A stretch of DNA of 16,513 nucleotides, from the NCBI GenBank assembly GCA_964564695.1, contig CAZMCC010000087.1, positions 1 to 16,513 on the forward strand, given 5' to 3'. The notes beneath the pieces were generated by a model. It searched no databases, was not told the DNA's origin, and saw only the letters and a list, made by a program, of their open reading frames with translations. Position 1 is the stretch's first letter. Each line of letters opens with the position of its first letter. A program made the translations under genes and the position numbers. Source of the DNA: CAZMCC01 sp964564695. GTDB lineage: Bacteria; Planctomycetota; Phycisphaerae; Phycisphaerales; UBA1924. Of the stretch, positions 8,571 to 16,165 are shown one piece after another.

Positions 8571-9835
8571 TGCGCATCCTCCACCTCTCAACCCGCCTCA
8601 TCCTCGGTGGCTCCCAGGAGAACACCGTCCTCTCCTGCGAGGGCCAGGCTCGCCTCGGCCATGACGTCCACCTGGGCTTCGGCCCCATCTACGGCCCCGA
8701 AGGAAGCTCGCTCGGCCGCGTCGAGGCCTTCAACGCGGCAGACCCGGCCCACAAGATCGGCATCCACGTCGTCCCCCACATGCTCCGCCAGGTCAGCCCG
8801 CTCAACGACGCCCGCTGCCGTCGCGAACTCGTCGCCCTCATCCGCGACCTCAAGCCCGACATCGTCCACACCCACAGCAGCAAGGCCGGCGTCCTCGGGC
8901 GAGCCGCGGCGTGGGAAGTCTTCCGGCGCGACCGGGGGGGGCGCCCCATCGGCATCGTCCACACCATCCACGGCCCGCCCTTCATGCCCCTCGAAGGCTC
9001 ACCGCTGCGCCGCCTCAAGACTCGCCTCATCAACACCGTCTACACCATCGCCGAACAGCGTGCGGCCCGCCGTTGCCACCTCATCGTGAGCGTCGCCAAC
9101 GCGATGACCGAGCAGTTTCTCGCAAGACGCATCGGCGACCGGCGGCACTATGTCACCGTGTACTCCGGCATGGAAGTCGACCGCTATCTGCACGCCGCCC
9201 CTGGCGAGGACCGCGAAAGCGTCCGGCGTGAGCTGGGCATCGCCCCAGAGAACTTCGTCATCGGCACCGTCTCCCGCCTCGCCGAGCACAAGGGCCACGA
9301 CGACCTGCTCGACGCCCTCGCCGACCGTCTCCGCGCCAACCCGCGCTGGAAGCTGCTGTGGATCGGCGACGGCTGGTGGCGCCAGCGCCTCGACCAGCGC
9401 CTCGCCGCCGAGAACCTGCGCGACAGCGTCATCATCACCGGCCTCGTCCCCTCCGAACGCGTCGCCGCGATGATGCGGGCCATGGACGTCCTCGCCCACC
9501 CCAGCTACCGCGAGGGCCTGCCGCGCACCGTCCCCCAGGCCCTGCTCTGCGGCGTCCCCGTCATCGCCCACGACGTCGACGGCACCAGCGAAGCCTGCCT
9601 CGACCCGTCGCGTGGGGGGGTCGGCCCCGACCGCGCAACGGGCCTGCTCGTGGCTCCCGGCGACCCCGCCGCCCTGCGAGCCGCCATCGAGTGGATGGCC
9701 GACCATCCCACCGAACGGGCGGCCATGGCCGCCCGCGGGCGCGACCTGTGCCGCGACCGCTTCAGCACGACAACGATGGTGCGTGAACTGGAGACCGTCT
9801 ATGCCCGAGCGCTCGAACTGGCCCGCACGGGCTAA
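8570..9835 (+). CDS. Family 4 glycosyltransferase (GT-B fold)
   Basis: This is a 421-aa cytoplasmic or membrane-associated retaining glycosyltransferase that transfers a sugar from a nucleotide-sugar donor, probably in cell-surface glycan assembly. The N-terminal half starts with RILHLSTRLILGGSQ (2-16) and has HTHSSKAGVLGR (100-111) and TIHGPPF (132-138). The C-terminal GT4 domain has GTVSRLAEHKGHDDLL (232-247), IGDGWWR (265-271) and REGLPRTVPQALLCGVPVI (314-332). In the usual E-x7-E motif the first Glu is E315, but the second position is Gln (Q323); I believe this also occurs in relatives with an EGLPR...PQA pattern. The ATG at 8570 overlaps the truA stop, and upstream frame sequence is the truA shadow. 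Acceptor and donor are unknown; no other glycan genes are nearby. Confidence 0.88.
   Translation: MRILHLSTRLILGGSQENTVLSCEGQARLGHDVHLGFGPIYGPEGSSLGRVEAFNAADPAHKIGIHVVPHMLRQVSPLNDARCRRELVALIRDLKPDIVHTHSSKAGVLGRAAAWEVFRRDRGGRPIGIVHTIHGPPFMPLEGSPLRRLKTRLINTVYTIAEQRAARRCHLIVSVANAMTEQFLARRIGDRRHYVTVYSGMEVDRYLHAAPGEDRESVRRELGIAPENFVIGTVSRLAEHKGHDDLLDALADRLRANPRWKLLWIGDGWWRQRLDQRLAAENLRDSVIITGLVPSERVAAMMRAMDVLAHPSYREGLPRTVPQALLCGVPVIAHDVDGTSEACLDPSRGGVGPDRATGLLVAPGDPAALRAAIEWMADHPTERAAMAARGRDLCRDRFSTTTMVRELETVYARALELARTG
9790..9793 (+). promoter_or_regulatory. Shine-Dalgarno inside the glycosyltransferase gene
   Basis: GGAG sits 7 bases before the ATG at 9801. It decides that the secreted-protein gene begins inside the glycosyltransferase gene, rather than at the later in-frame GTG at 9840. 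Confidence 0.6.
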
Positions 9836-11996
9836 GGCCGTGGGGGGGGCGCTCGCGGCGGTGCTGCTCACGGGCGCGGGGCCCGCCCGCGCCCAGCTGC
9901 TCGACCTCAAGCCCGGCGCGGGATCACCCGGCGTCGCCGGCGAAGGCACCGCCGCCCTCATCGACCACTTGCATGCCGAAGCCTCGCGCCTCCGCGACGA
10001 ACGCGGGAAAGCATCCGCGCTCGCGGGCGGCGCCCTCGACGCCCACAAGCAGCGGGCCTTCGAACTCCGCATCGCCGCCCGCGAGAGGGCCCGCGCCCTG
10101 CTCACGCTCGCCAGCAGCCGAGGCGACGCCGGCAGCGCCCACGCCCTCGCCGCCCTCACCCTCATCGCCCGCTTCGACGCACTCGACGCCTGGGCCGACC
10201 AGGTCGAGCAAGAGACCTCCCCGACTCCCGCCGGCGACGCGGCCATGGCGTTCATGCTCGCCGAGGTTGACGATGGGGGGGCGAACATCGGCACGACCGC
10301 GGCCCTCGACCGCTGGCTCGCCCGGGCCCTCGGCCCGCGGGCCCAGGCCCTCGGCCCCGCGCCCGCCGCCACGTGGGACGCCGTCCGCCTTCACGCCGGC
10401 TGGGTCCCCGACGCCGAGCGCTGCGACGACCCGGCCTCGCTCTCCGACCTCGCGGCCCGCTGGAGCGCCGCGGGCCGGGGCGACCGCCCCGCTTCGCGCG
10501 ACCGCCGATTGAGCGACGACGCCGCCGCGGCCCTCCGCTCGCTCGATGAAGGCGTCACCGGCGCGATCGACTGGTGGGCCGACGCCCCCGGCGCAGCCCG
10601 CGTCGACGGGCTCGTGCGCACCGCCGGTCGCGTCATGGACGGCCTCGAACCCCCGCCGCCCCGCGAAGCCACGGACGCCCTCGCCGCCCGCTTCGACGGT
10701 GCCTGCAAGGCGCTCGCCACCGACCCCGAGCGTGCACTCGCCGAGCTCGAGCGCCTCGCAGCCATCGTCGCGATCATCGACGACACGGCCCGCGCCATTG
10801 CCAACGCCCCCCGCGGCGTCACCCCCTCCACAAAGGACCTCGTCTGGAAATCCGTCTGGGCCGCCCAGCTCGGCACCGGCCCCGACGACCACTCCCGACG
10901 CGACGCGCTGCGCCGCAGCATCGACACGCTGCTGCGGGCCGCGGTCGAGCCAAGCGAATCGACGCTCCTCCGCGAAGCCCGCCCCATGCTCCGGCGCCTC
11001 AACTCCGAGATGGAGCTCGCCAAGCGGGAGCTGTGGACCTCGATCGCGCGCCCCACGGCCCGCAACCCGATGGACGACCCCGGCATCGTCGGCTCGCTCG
11101 CTACCGTCCGCCGCCTCGACGCCGCCCGGCGCGCCCTGGTCACCATCGGCCCGCTCCTCGAGGCGCCCAAGTCCCCGTCCAGAGTTCGTGGCGACCCCGG
11201 GCTGATCAAGGCCCGTGCGCGGCTCATTTCGCTCGCCAAAGACCTCGAGCGAACCGTGTCGCGCGACACCGCGCTGAGCGCCCTGCTCGTCCTTCTCGAC
11301 GCCGGCGAGGCCTTCATCCCCACCGACGCCGAACGGCTCATCCGGGCGTCCCCGACCGACGCCGCGTGGACCGGCGCCTCGGACGCCAAGGCGACGGAAC
11401 TGCTCGCCGCCCTCGACGCCGCCCGCACGGCCGTGCTGCGCTCCTGGGGCGAGGCCACGCCCGACGCCGCCGCCATGGCCGCCCGCGTCGCGTCGCTCGC
11501 CCGCCTCGTTGAACTCGTCCACGCCGGGACGATCGGCGTGCAGATCGCACGCCAGGCAAGCGCCGAGCGTGCCGGCGTCATCAGCCGCCACCCGGGCGTC
11601 GAGCTCTCGGGCCCCGCCGCGGCCGCCCTGCTCCCGGACCTCGAGACCGACGTCGCCCGGCTCGTCGGCCTCGCGCTCGCCGAGGCGACCCGCGACGTAG
11701 CCCTCAAGGAGGTCGACCGGCTCTACGACGCCAGCGCCGGCGTCCGCCTCTTCGCCCGCCTCGAAACCGCGGCCCGGGCCATGGATCTCGTGAACGTCGA
11801 CGTTGCGATCGAGCTCTCCCCCGCTCCCGGCCCGCGACCGTGGCTCGGCGACCGGCGCGAAGATCTCGCCCTGCTGTGCTGGCACGCCCACGAGCTCGCG
11901 GCCGCCCAGCTGCGGCGCGACCGTGAAGCCGCCGCGGCACGCACCGGGCAGATCAACGCCCTCGCCAGCCGTGTGCTCGAAACGCTCGATCGCTGA
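9801..11996 (+). CDS. Large secreted protein of unknown function, 731 aa
   Basis: The start at ATG 9801 gives an n-region with several basic residues (MPERSNWPARAKAV), a hydrophobic core (GGALAAVLLTGAG) and a PARA-Q cleavage site near residue 31, a typical Sec signal peptide. The mature part is about 700 residues, extremely rich in Ala, Arg, Leu and Asp. It looks almost entirely helical and has very few cysteines and no further membrane helix. I recognise no domain or catalytic motif. The gene overlaps the end of the glycosyltransferase gene by 35 bases, so it is very likely co-transcribed with it and truA. A strong hairpin follows the stop. A structural or scaffold role in the periplasm is only a guess from composition. 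Confidence 0.75.
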   Translation: MPERSNWPARAKAVGGALAAVLLTGAGPARAQLLDLKPGAGSPGVAGEGTAALIDHLHAEASRLRDERGKASALAGGALDAHKQRAFELRIAARERARALLTLASSRGDAGSAHALAALTLIARFDALDAWADQVEQETSPTPAGDAAMAFMLAEVDDGGANIGTTAALDRWLARALGPRAQALGPAPAATWDAVRLHAGWVPDAERCDDPASLSDLAARWSAAGRGDRPASRDRRLSDDAAAALRSLDEGVTGAIDWWADAPGAARVDGLVRTAGRVMDGLEPPPPREATDALAARFDGACKALATDPERALAELERLAAIVAIIDDTARAIANAPRGVTPSTKDLVWKSVWAAQLGTGPDDHSRRDALRRSIDTLLRAAVEPSESTLLREARPMLRRLNSEMELAKRELWTSIARPTARNPMDDPGIVGSLATVRRLDAARRALVTIGPLLEAPKSPSRVRGDPGLIKARARLISLAKDLERTVSRDTALSALLVLLDAGEAFIPTDAERLIRASPTDAAWTGASDAKATELLAALDAARTAVLRSWGEATPDAAAMAARVASLARLVELVHAGTIGVQIARQASAERAGVISRHPGVELSGPAAAALLPDLETDVARLVGLALAEATRDVALKEVDRLYDASAGVRLFARLETAARAMDLVNVDVAIELSPAPGPRPWLGDRREDLALLCWHAHELAAAQLRRDREAAAARTGQINALASRVLETLDR

Positions 11997-12017
11997 GGCA
12001 ACCGCCGCTCCTGGGGC

Positions 12018-12041
12018 CCCGGCGGAGCTCTGTCCGCCGGG
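12018..12041. terminator. Bidirectional terminator between convergent genes
   Basis: CCCGGCGGA (12018-12026) and TCCGCCGGG (12033-12041) form a perfect 9-bp stem with a 6-base loop. It lies in the 50-base gap between the ends of two convergent genes, as expected for a shared terminator. There is no T-run on either side. Its GGCGG core resembles the other palindromes of this window. Confidence 0.6.
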
Positions 12042-12046
12042 TGCCT

Positions 12047-12964
12047 TCACCGCCCCAGCGCCACCACGATGTTCGCCGCGTTGAAGATCGCGTGCATCAC
12101 GATCGGCACCCCCAGCCGCCCGGATCGCTCGAACGCAACGCCGAAGCACACGCCCAGCACGAACAGCACCACCAGCCCGTGCACCGGCACCGCGCTCCAG
12201 TGCATCCCCGCGAACACCGCCGCCGCTGCCACCACGCCGATCCACCGATTGATCCCCGCCCCATCGCACGCCCGTACCAGCGCCGACTGCAGGAACGCCC
12301 GGTAGACGAGCTCCTCGACCACCGGCGCCCCCACCACGGCCGTCGCGACCAGCATCAGCCGCCACGGGTCCGCAAGCGTCCCCATCATGAGCTTGAGCAG
12401 CTCGTGGGCCACGGGGTCAGGCCGCTCACCGGTGATCCACCACCACGCCATCGGCGCCAGCGCGAGCATCGCAACCACCAGCGGAGCGATCAGCAGCAGC
12501 GCCCCAGCGCCCACCCACGCGTCCTTCCACCGCACGCTCAGCCCCGCCTTCGCACCCCCGGCGGTCGACGCGATCAGCCACGCCAGCGCCACCCCGGCCC
12601 CGATCCCGAACACCGAGTGGCCCACGCCCAGCAGCGCCGCGTCCCGCCGCGCCGACGACCACGTCCCCCCCACTCCCAGCGCGGGGATCGACGCCACGAC
12701 CACCGCACCGGTCATGGCCGCCAGAAACGCCACGGCCGCCGCGAACAGCCAGATCGCCACCGGCTGTCCCGAGGTGTCGCGGGCCTTATGCCGCCCCAGC
12801 GACCCCGGCCGGATCACGTCCGCCAGCCACAGGATCACGAGCACCAGCGGGGCCGCCACGAAACTCGCCACGATCGCCCACTGGTCGAACCCCATGGCAA
12901 CCGCCCGCTCCACCGTGGCCCCGTCGGGAGCCACCGGGACGACCCGCAAATCGCCCGGGGGCAT
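12047..12964 (-). CDS. CPBP-family intramembrane metalloprotease
   Basis: This is a 305-aa multi-pass membrane protein of the CAAX-protease/bacteriocin-processing (CPBP, Rce1-like) family, which uses glutamate and histidine residues within the membrane for peptide-bond cleavage. The three signature motifs are present near the C-terminus: EELVYR (217-222), FAGMH (251-255) and HAIFN (291-295). About seven or eight hydrophobic segments are visible. The start is uncertain. ATG 12964 is the first ATG that does not invade trpC. However, the in-frame sequence just upstream (AGIVAATGVWGGVASA) looks like a signal peptide ending in ASA, so a non-ATG start overlapping trpC is possible. It is divergent from trpC with about 40 bases between starts. 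In planctomycetes such proteases are common, with unknown substrates. Confidence 0.85.
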   Translation of the reverse strand: MPPGDLRVVPVAPDGATVERAVAMGFDQWAIVASFVAAPLVLVILWLADVIRPGSLGRHKARDTSGQPVAIWLFAAAVAFLAAMTGAVVVASIPALGVGGTWSSARRDAALLGVGHSVFGIGAGVALAWLIASTAGGAKAGLSVRWKDAWVGAGALLLIAPLVVAMLALAPMAWWWITGERPDPVAHELLKLMMGTLADPWRLMLVATAVVGAPVVEELVYRAFLQSALVRACDGAGINRWIGVVAAAAVFAGMHWSAVPVHGLVVLFVLGVCFGVAFERSGRLGVPIVMHAIFNAANIVVALGR

Positions 12965-13004
12965 AGCACTCGCAACGCCCCCCCACACCCCAGTGGCGGC
13001 AACA

Positions 13005-13892
13005 ATGCCCGCCGTGACCGTTACTCTCGCCCAGATCGTCGAACACAAGCGGGCCGAGGTCGCCCGCGCCAAGTCCGCGGCCTCGTTCGCCGAGCTCGAG
13101 GCCATGGTCGCGCAGGCCGAGCCGCCCCGCAACTTCTTCAAGGCGGTCACCAACCACCCCAACGCGGCCCACGTAAGCGTCATCGCAGAGATCAAGCGCA
13201 AGAGCCCCTCAGCGGGTTGGATCCGCCCCGAGTATCAGCCGGCCGAGACCGGGGGGGTGGGCGGGGGGGAGAGCGGGGGGGCGGGTCCCGACCCGTTCGA
13301 CCCCGCGCTGGTCGCCCGACGGTATCACGCCGCGGGCGCGGCCGCGATCAGCTGCCTCACCGACGAAACCTTCTTCGCCGGCAAGCTCTCGTACATCGAG
13401 CGCGTGAAGGAGGCGGTCCCGATCCCCGTGCTCCGCAAAGATTTCTTGATCGACCCGTGGCAGCTGTGGGAGAGCCGCGCCGCCGGGGCCGACGCCGTGC
13501 TGCTCATCGCCGAATGCCTCACCGAGGGCGAGCTCGTCGACATGCTCATTCTCGCCCAGCAGCTCCAGCTCACGACGCTGCTCGAGGTGCACAGCATGGA
13601 GAGCCTGCTTCGGGTCCGCCCGCACGTCGGATTCCCGCACCCGGCCTACGGGCTCCTGGGCATCAACAACCGCGACCTCTCCTCGATGACCGTCGACCTC
13701 TCGCACACCCTCCGCCTGCTCGACCTCGTCGAGGACACGACGATCCTCGTGAGCGAATCGGGCATCTCGTCCGCGGCCGACATCCGGCGCCTGCGGACCG
13801 TCGGAGTTCGTATTGTGTTAGTAGGCGAGCACCTCATGCGCCAGCCCGATCCAGGGGAAGCGCTCAAGTCACTTCTCGGACCTGCACGCTGA
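13005..13892 (+). CDS. trpC: Indole-3-glycerol phosphate synthase
   Basis: This enzyme closes the indole ring of tryptophan (CdRP to indole-3-glycerol phosphate) in a TIM-barrel fold. Catalytic and binding blocks are intact: AEIKRKSPSAG (61-71, E62 and K64), RKDFLID (144-150, K145), LEVHS (193-197), INNRDL (220-225), SESGI (250-254) and GEHLM (274-278). At 295 aa it is longer than the usual 255-270. The excess is a Gly-rich insertion, about residues 80-97 (ETGGVGGGESGGAGPDP), between IRPEYQPA and FDPALVARRYHAAGA, encoded by three 7-base G runs. The start is ATG 13005; a GTG at 13014 is an alternative. No other trp gene is adjacent, so tryptophan genes are dispersed in this genome. Confidence 0.93.
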   Translation: MPAVTVTLAQIVEHKRAEVARAKSAASFAELEAMVAQAEPPRNFFKAVTNHPNAAHVSVIAEIKRKSPSAGWIRPEYQPAETGGVGGGESGGAGPDPFDPALVARRYHAAGAAAISCLTDETFFAGKLSYIERVKEAVPIPVLRKDFLIDPWQLWESRAAGADAVLLIAECLTEGELVDMLILAQQLQLTTLLEVHSMESLLRVRPHVGFPHPAYGLLGINNRDLSSMTVDLSHTLRLLDLVEDTTILVSESGISSAADIRRLRTVGVRIVLVGEHLMRQPDPGEALKSLLGPAR

Positions 13893-14104
13893 CCCGCGCC
13901 GGCCCGCCGCGGCCCCCCAGCGGCCCGACGCCCGATAGACCGAGCGCCGCCCCACCGGCGGGCAACTCCATAGCTGGTTAACCCGGCGGCGGGCGCGGTG
14001 GGTGTACCATCGGCCCGCGTCCGCGGGTCACACCCCGATCCCGCTCCCGCTCGCTCCCCCGCGCACCCCGCGCCCGCCTCGCTCAACCCCAGAACACACT
14101 CCAC

Positions 14105-14108
14105 GGAG
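14105..14108 (+). promoter_or_regulatory. Shine-Dalgarno for the secreted two-domain gene
   Basis: GGAG, within GGAGAA, lies 9 bases before the ATG at 14118. It confirms this start, which also begins the signal peptide, over the longer upstream frame. Confidence 0.7.
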
Positions 14109-14117
14109 AAGCTTCAC

Positions 14118-15392
14118 ATGGGACCGTTCCGATTCCTCGCCCCGGCCGCCGTCGCCGCGATCGTCTGCTTTCAGCCAGCCCAGGCTCAGGTCGCTGACGA
14201 CGCCCGCGCGCTGCTCAACGACTCCGCCGCGGCGATCGACAAGGTCGAGTCGATGACGTTCAGCTCACGCCGCTACGCCACCGGCCCGCTCGAGGGCGTC
14301 CTGAACACCCGCGGCACCGTCAAGCTCATCCGCAGCGGCCCCGACAAGACCAAGGCCGCCCTGCGCATGACCGGCAAGACCCAGGAAGCCGGGCGCGGCG
14401 CCCGCGACTTCGACGTGCTCGTCTCCGACGGCATCGTCACCTGGGTCGACGCGAGCAACAAGAAGGTCTTCGAGCGCGCCGTCGCCCTCAAGGGCGAGGG
14501 CTCGAGCGAGCAGAGCATCGCCCAGCAGCTCATCGTCGACCAGCTCTTCGGCAACGAGCCCTACAAGCAGATGCTCACCAGCACCGCCCCCGACTTCAAG
14601 GTCACCGTCGAGGCCGACGAGGCCGTCGCCGGCGAGCCGTGCAAGGTCATCAAGGCGTCCTTTAACGCCGGCGTCCGCGAGATCTTCGTGCACATCAGCG
14701 CCAGCGACAAGCTCCCCCGCAAGGTCGAGCTCCGCGGCAACCCGCCCAAGGGCGCCCAGAACGAGAAGCCCCTGTCGATGATCGTCGAGATCACCGACGT
14801 CAAGATCAACCCGGGCCTCAAGCCCACCGACCTGGCGCTGGGCACCCCCGAGGGCTTCGAGCGCGACATCATGAAGGCCCCGGCCCCCGGCCAGCAGGGC
14901 CCCGGCGTCAACATCCCCGTGGAACCCACCGCGCCCGTCGCCATCGGCCTGCCCCCCGGCACCGAGGCGCCCGCCTTCAGCCTCAAGGGCGCCCAGGGCG
15001 AGACGGTCACGCTCGACTCGATGAAGAACAACGTCGTCGTGCTCGCCTTCTGGGGCACATGGAACGGGACCTGGAAGAAGGCGTCCCCCACCATCGAGAA
15101 GCTCAACGCGTCCTTCGCCGGCAAGCCCGTCAAGATGCTCGGCATCGCCTGCCGCGAGACCGACCCCAAGGCCGTCGGCGACCGCTGGGCCGCCGACAAG
15201 ATGTCCTTCCCCACCGTCATCGGCGACGAGGCCACGCCCGTGATGTACCAGGTCAAGGGCTACCCGACCTTCGTCATCGTCGGCGGCGACGGCAAGGTCG
15301 TCGACTTCGTCCAGGGCTTCCCCGGCGACGAGCAGTTCACGGCCCGCATGAACGCGTCCATCCAGCGCGGGATTGACTCGATCAAGAAGTAA
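14118..15392 (+). CDS. Secreted protein with cysteine-less thioredoxin-fold domain
   Basis: This is a 424-aa exported protein. The signal peptide (MGPFRFLAPAAVAAIVCFQP, cleavage after AQA near residue 23) is followed by a DUF2092/LolA-like beta-rich domain (about 28-250) and a Pro/Gly linker (254-280). A TlpA/AhpC-like thioredoxin-fold domain follows (about 281-424), beginning GTEAPAFSLKGAQGETVTLD. The usual redox motif FWATWCGPCKK appears as FWGTWNGTWKK (311-321), so both cysteines are replaced, by Asn316 and Trp319. The cis-proline loop YPTF (P383) is kept. C345 in GIACRE and C175 in the first domain are the only mature cysteines. It therefore cannot be a normal thiol-disulfide oxidoreductase; binding or sensing is more likely. 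A strong terminator follows, so this is probably a single-gene unit. Confidence 0.85.
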   Translation: MGPFRFLAPAAVAAIVCFQPAQAQVADDARALLNDSAAAIDKVESMTFSSRRYATGPLEGVLNTRGTVKLIRSGPDKTKAALRMTGKTQEAGRGARDFDVLVSDGIVTWVDASNKKVFERAVALKGEGSSEQSIAQQLIVDQLFGNEPYKQMLTSTAPDFKVTVEADEAVAGEPCKVIKASFNAGVREIFVHISASDKLPRKVELRGNPPKGAQNEKPLSMIVEITDVKINPGLKPTDLALGTPEGFERDIMKAPAPGQQGPGVNIPVEPTAPVAIGLPPGTEAPAFSLKGAQGETVTLDSMKNNVVVLAFWGTWNGTWKKASPTIEKLNASFAGKPVKMLGIACRETDPKAVGDRWAADKMSFPTVIGDEATPVMYQVKGYPTFVIVGGDGKVVDFVQGFPGDEQFTARMNASIQRGIDSIKK

Positions 15393-15422
15393 GAGATCCC
15401 GGTCCCAATCCGTGACCACACG

Positions 15423-15460
15423 CAAGGCCCGGGCGACTTCGCCCGGGCCTTGTTCTTTCC
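15423..15460 (+). terminator. Strong rho-independent terminator
   Basis: CAAGGCCCGGGCG (15423-15435) and CGCCCGGGCCTTG (15440-15452) form a perfect 13-bp stem with an ACTT loop, followed by TTCTTT. This is the clearest intrinsic terminator in the window, about 30 bases behind the cysteine-less thioredoxin gene. Its end is only about 22 bases before the next start codon. Confidence 0.88.
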
Positions 15461-15474
15461 CGCTAGCGTTCGCC

Positions 15475-16101
<627 letters not shown>

Positions 16102-16128
16102 CCCAGGCCCGTTGTTGTCACTGGGTGG

Positions 16129-16158
16129 CATGCTCAAGCAGCGTTGGGCTTGAGCATG
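16129..16158 (-). terminator. Hairpin behind the dikinase gene
   Basis: CATGCTCAAGC (16129-16139) and GCTTGAGCATG (16148-16158) form a perfect 11-bp stem with an 8-base loop, 7 bases beyond the stop codon of the minus-strand gene. There is no T-run, but the position and strength suggest a terminator, possibly for both strands. Confidence 0.6.
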
Positions 16159-16165
16159 TTCGGGC

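Noticed and set aside
12041..13981. 646-codon plus-strand frame opposite the CPBP protease and overlapping trpC
   Set aside because: Its product is dominated by Arg, His and Pro, and it conflicts with two recognisable proteins.
5080..14010. TACCAT hexamers before the 5140 and 14118 genes as -10 boxes
   Set aside because: No -35-like element lies at suitable spacing. At 5080 and 14005 the nearest candidates are 21-23 bases away, so the promoter call is not supported.
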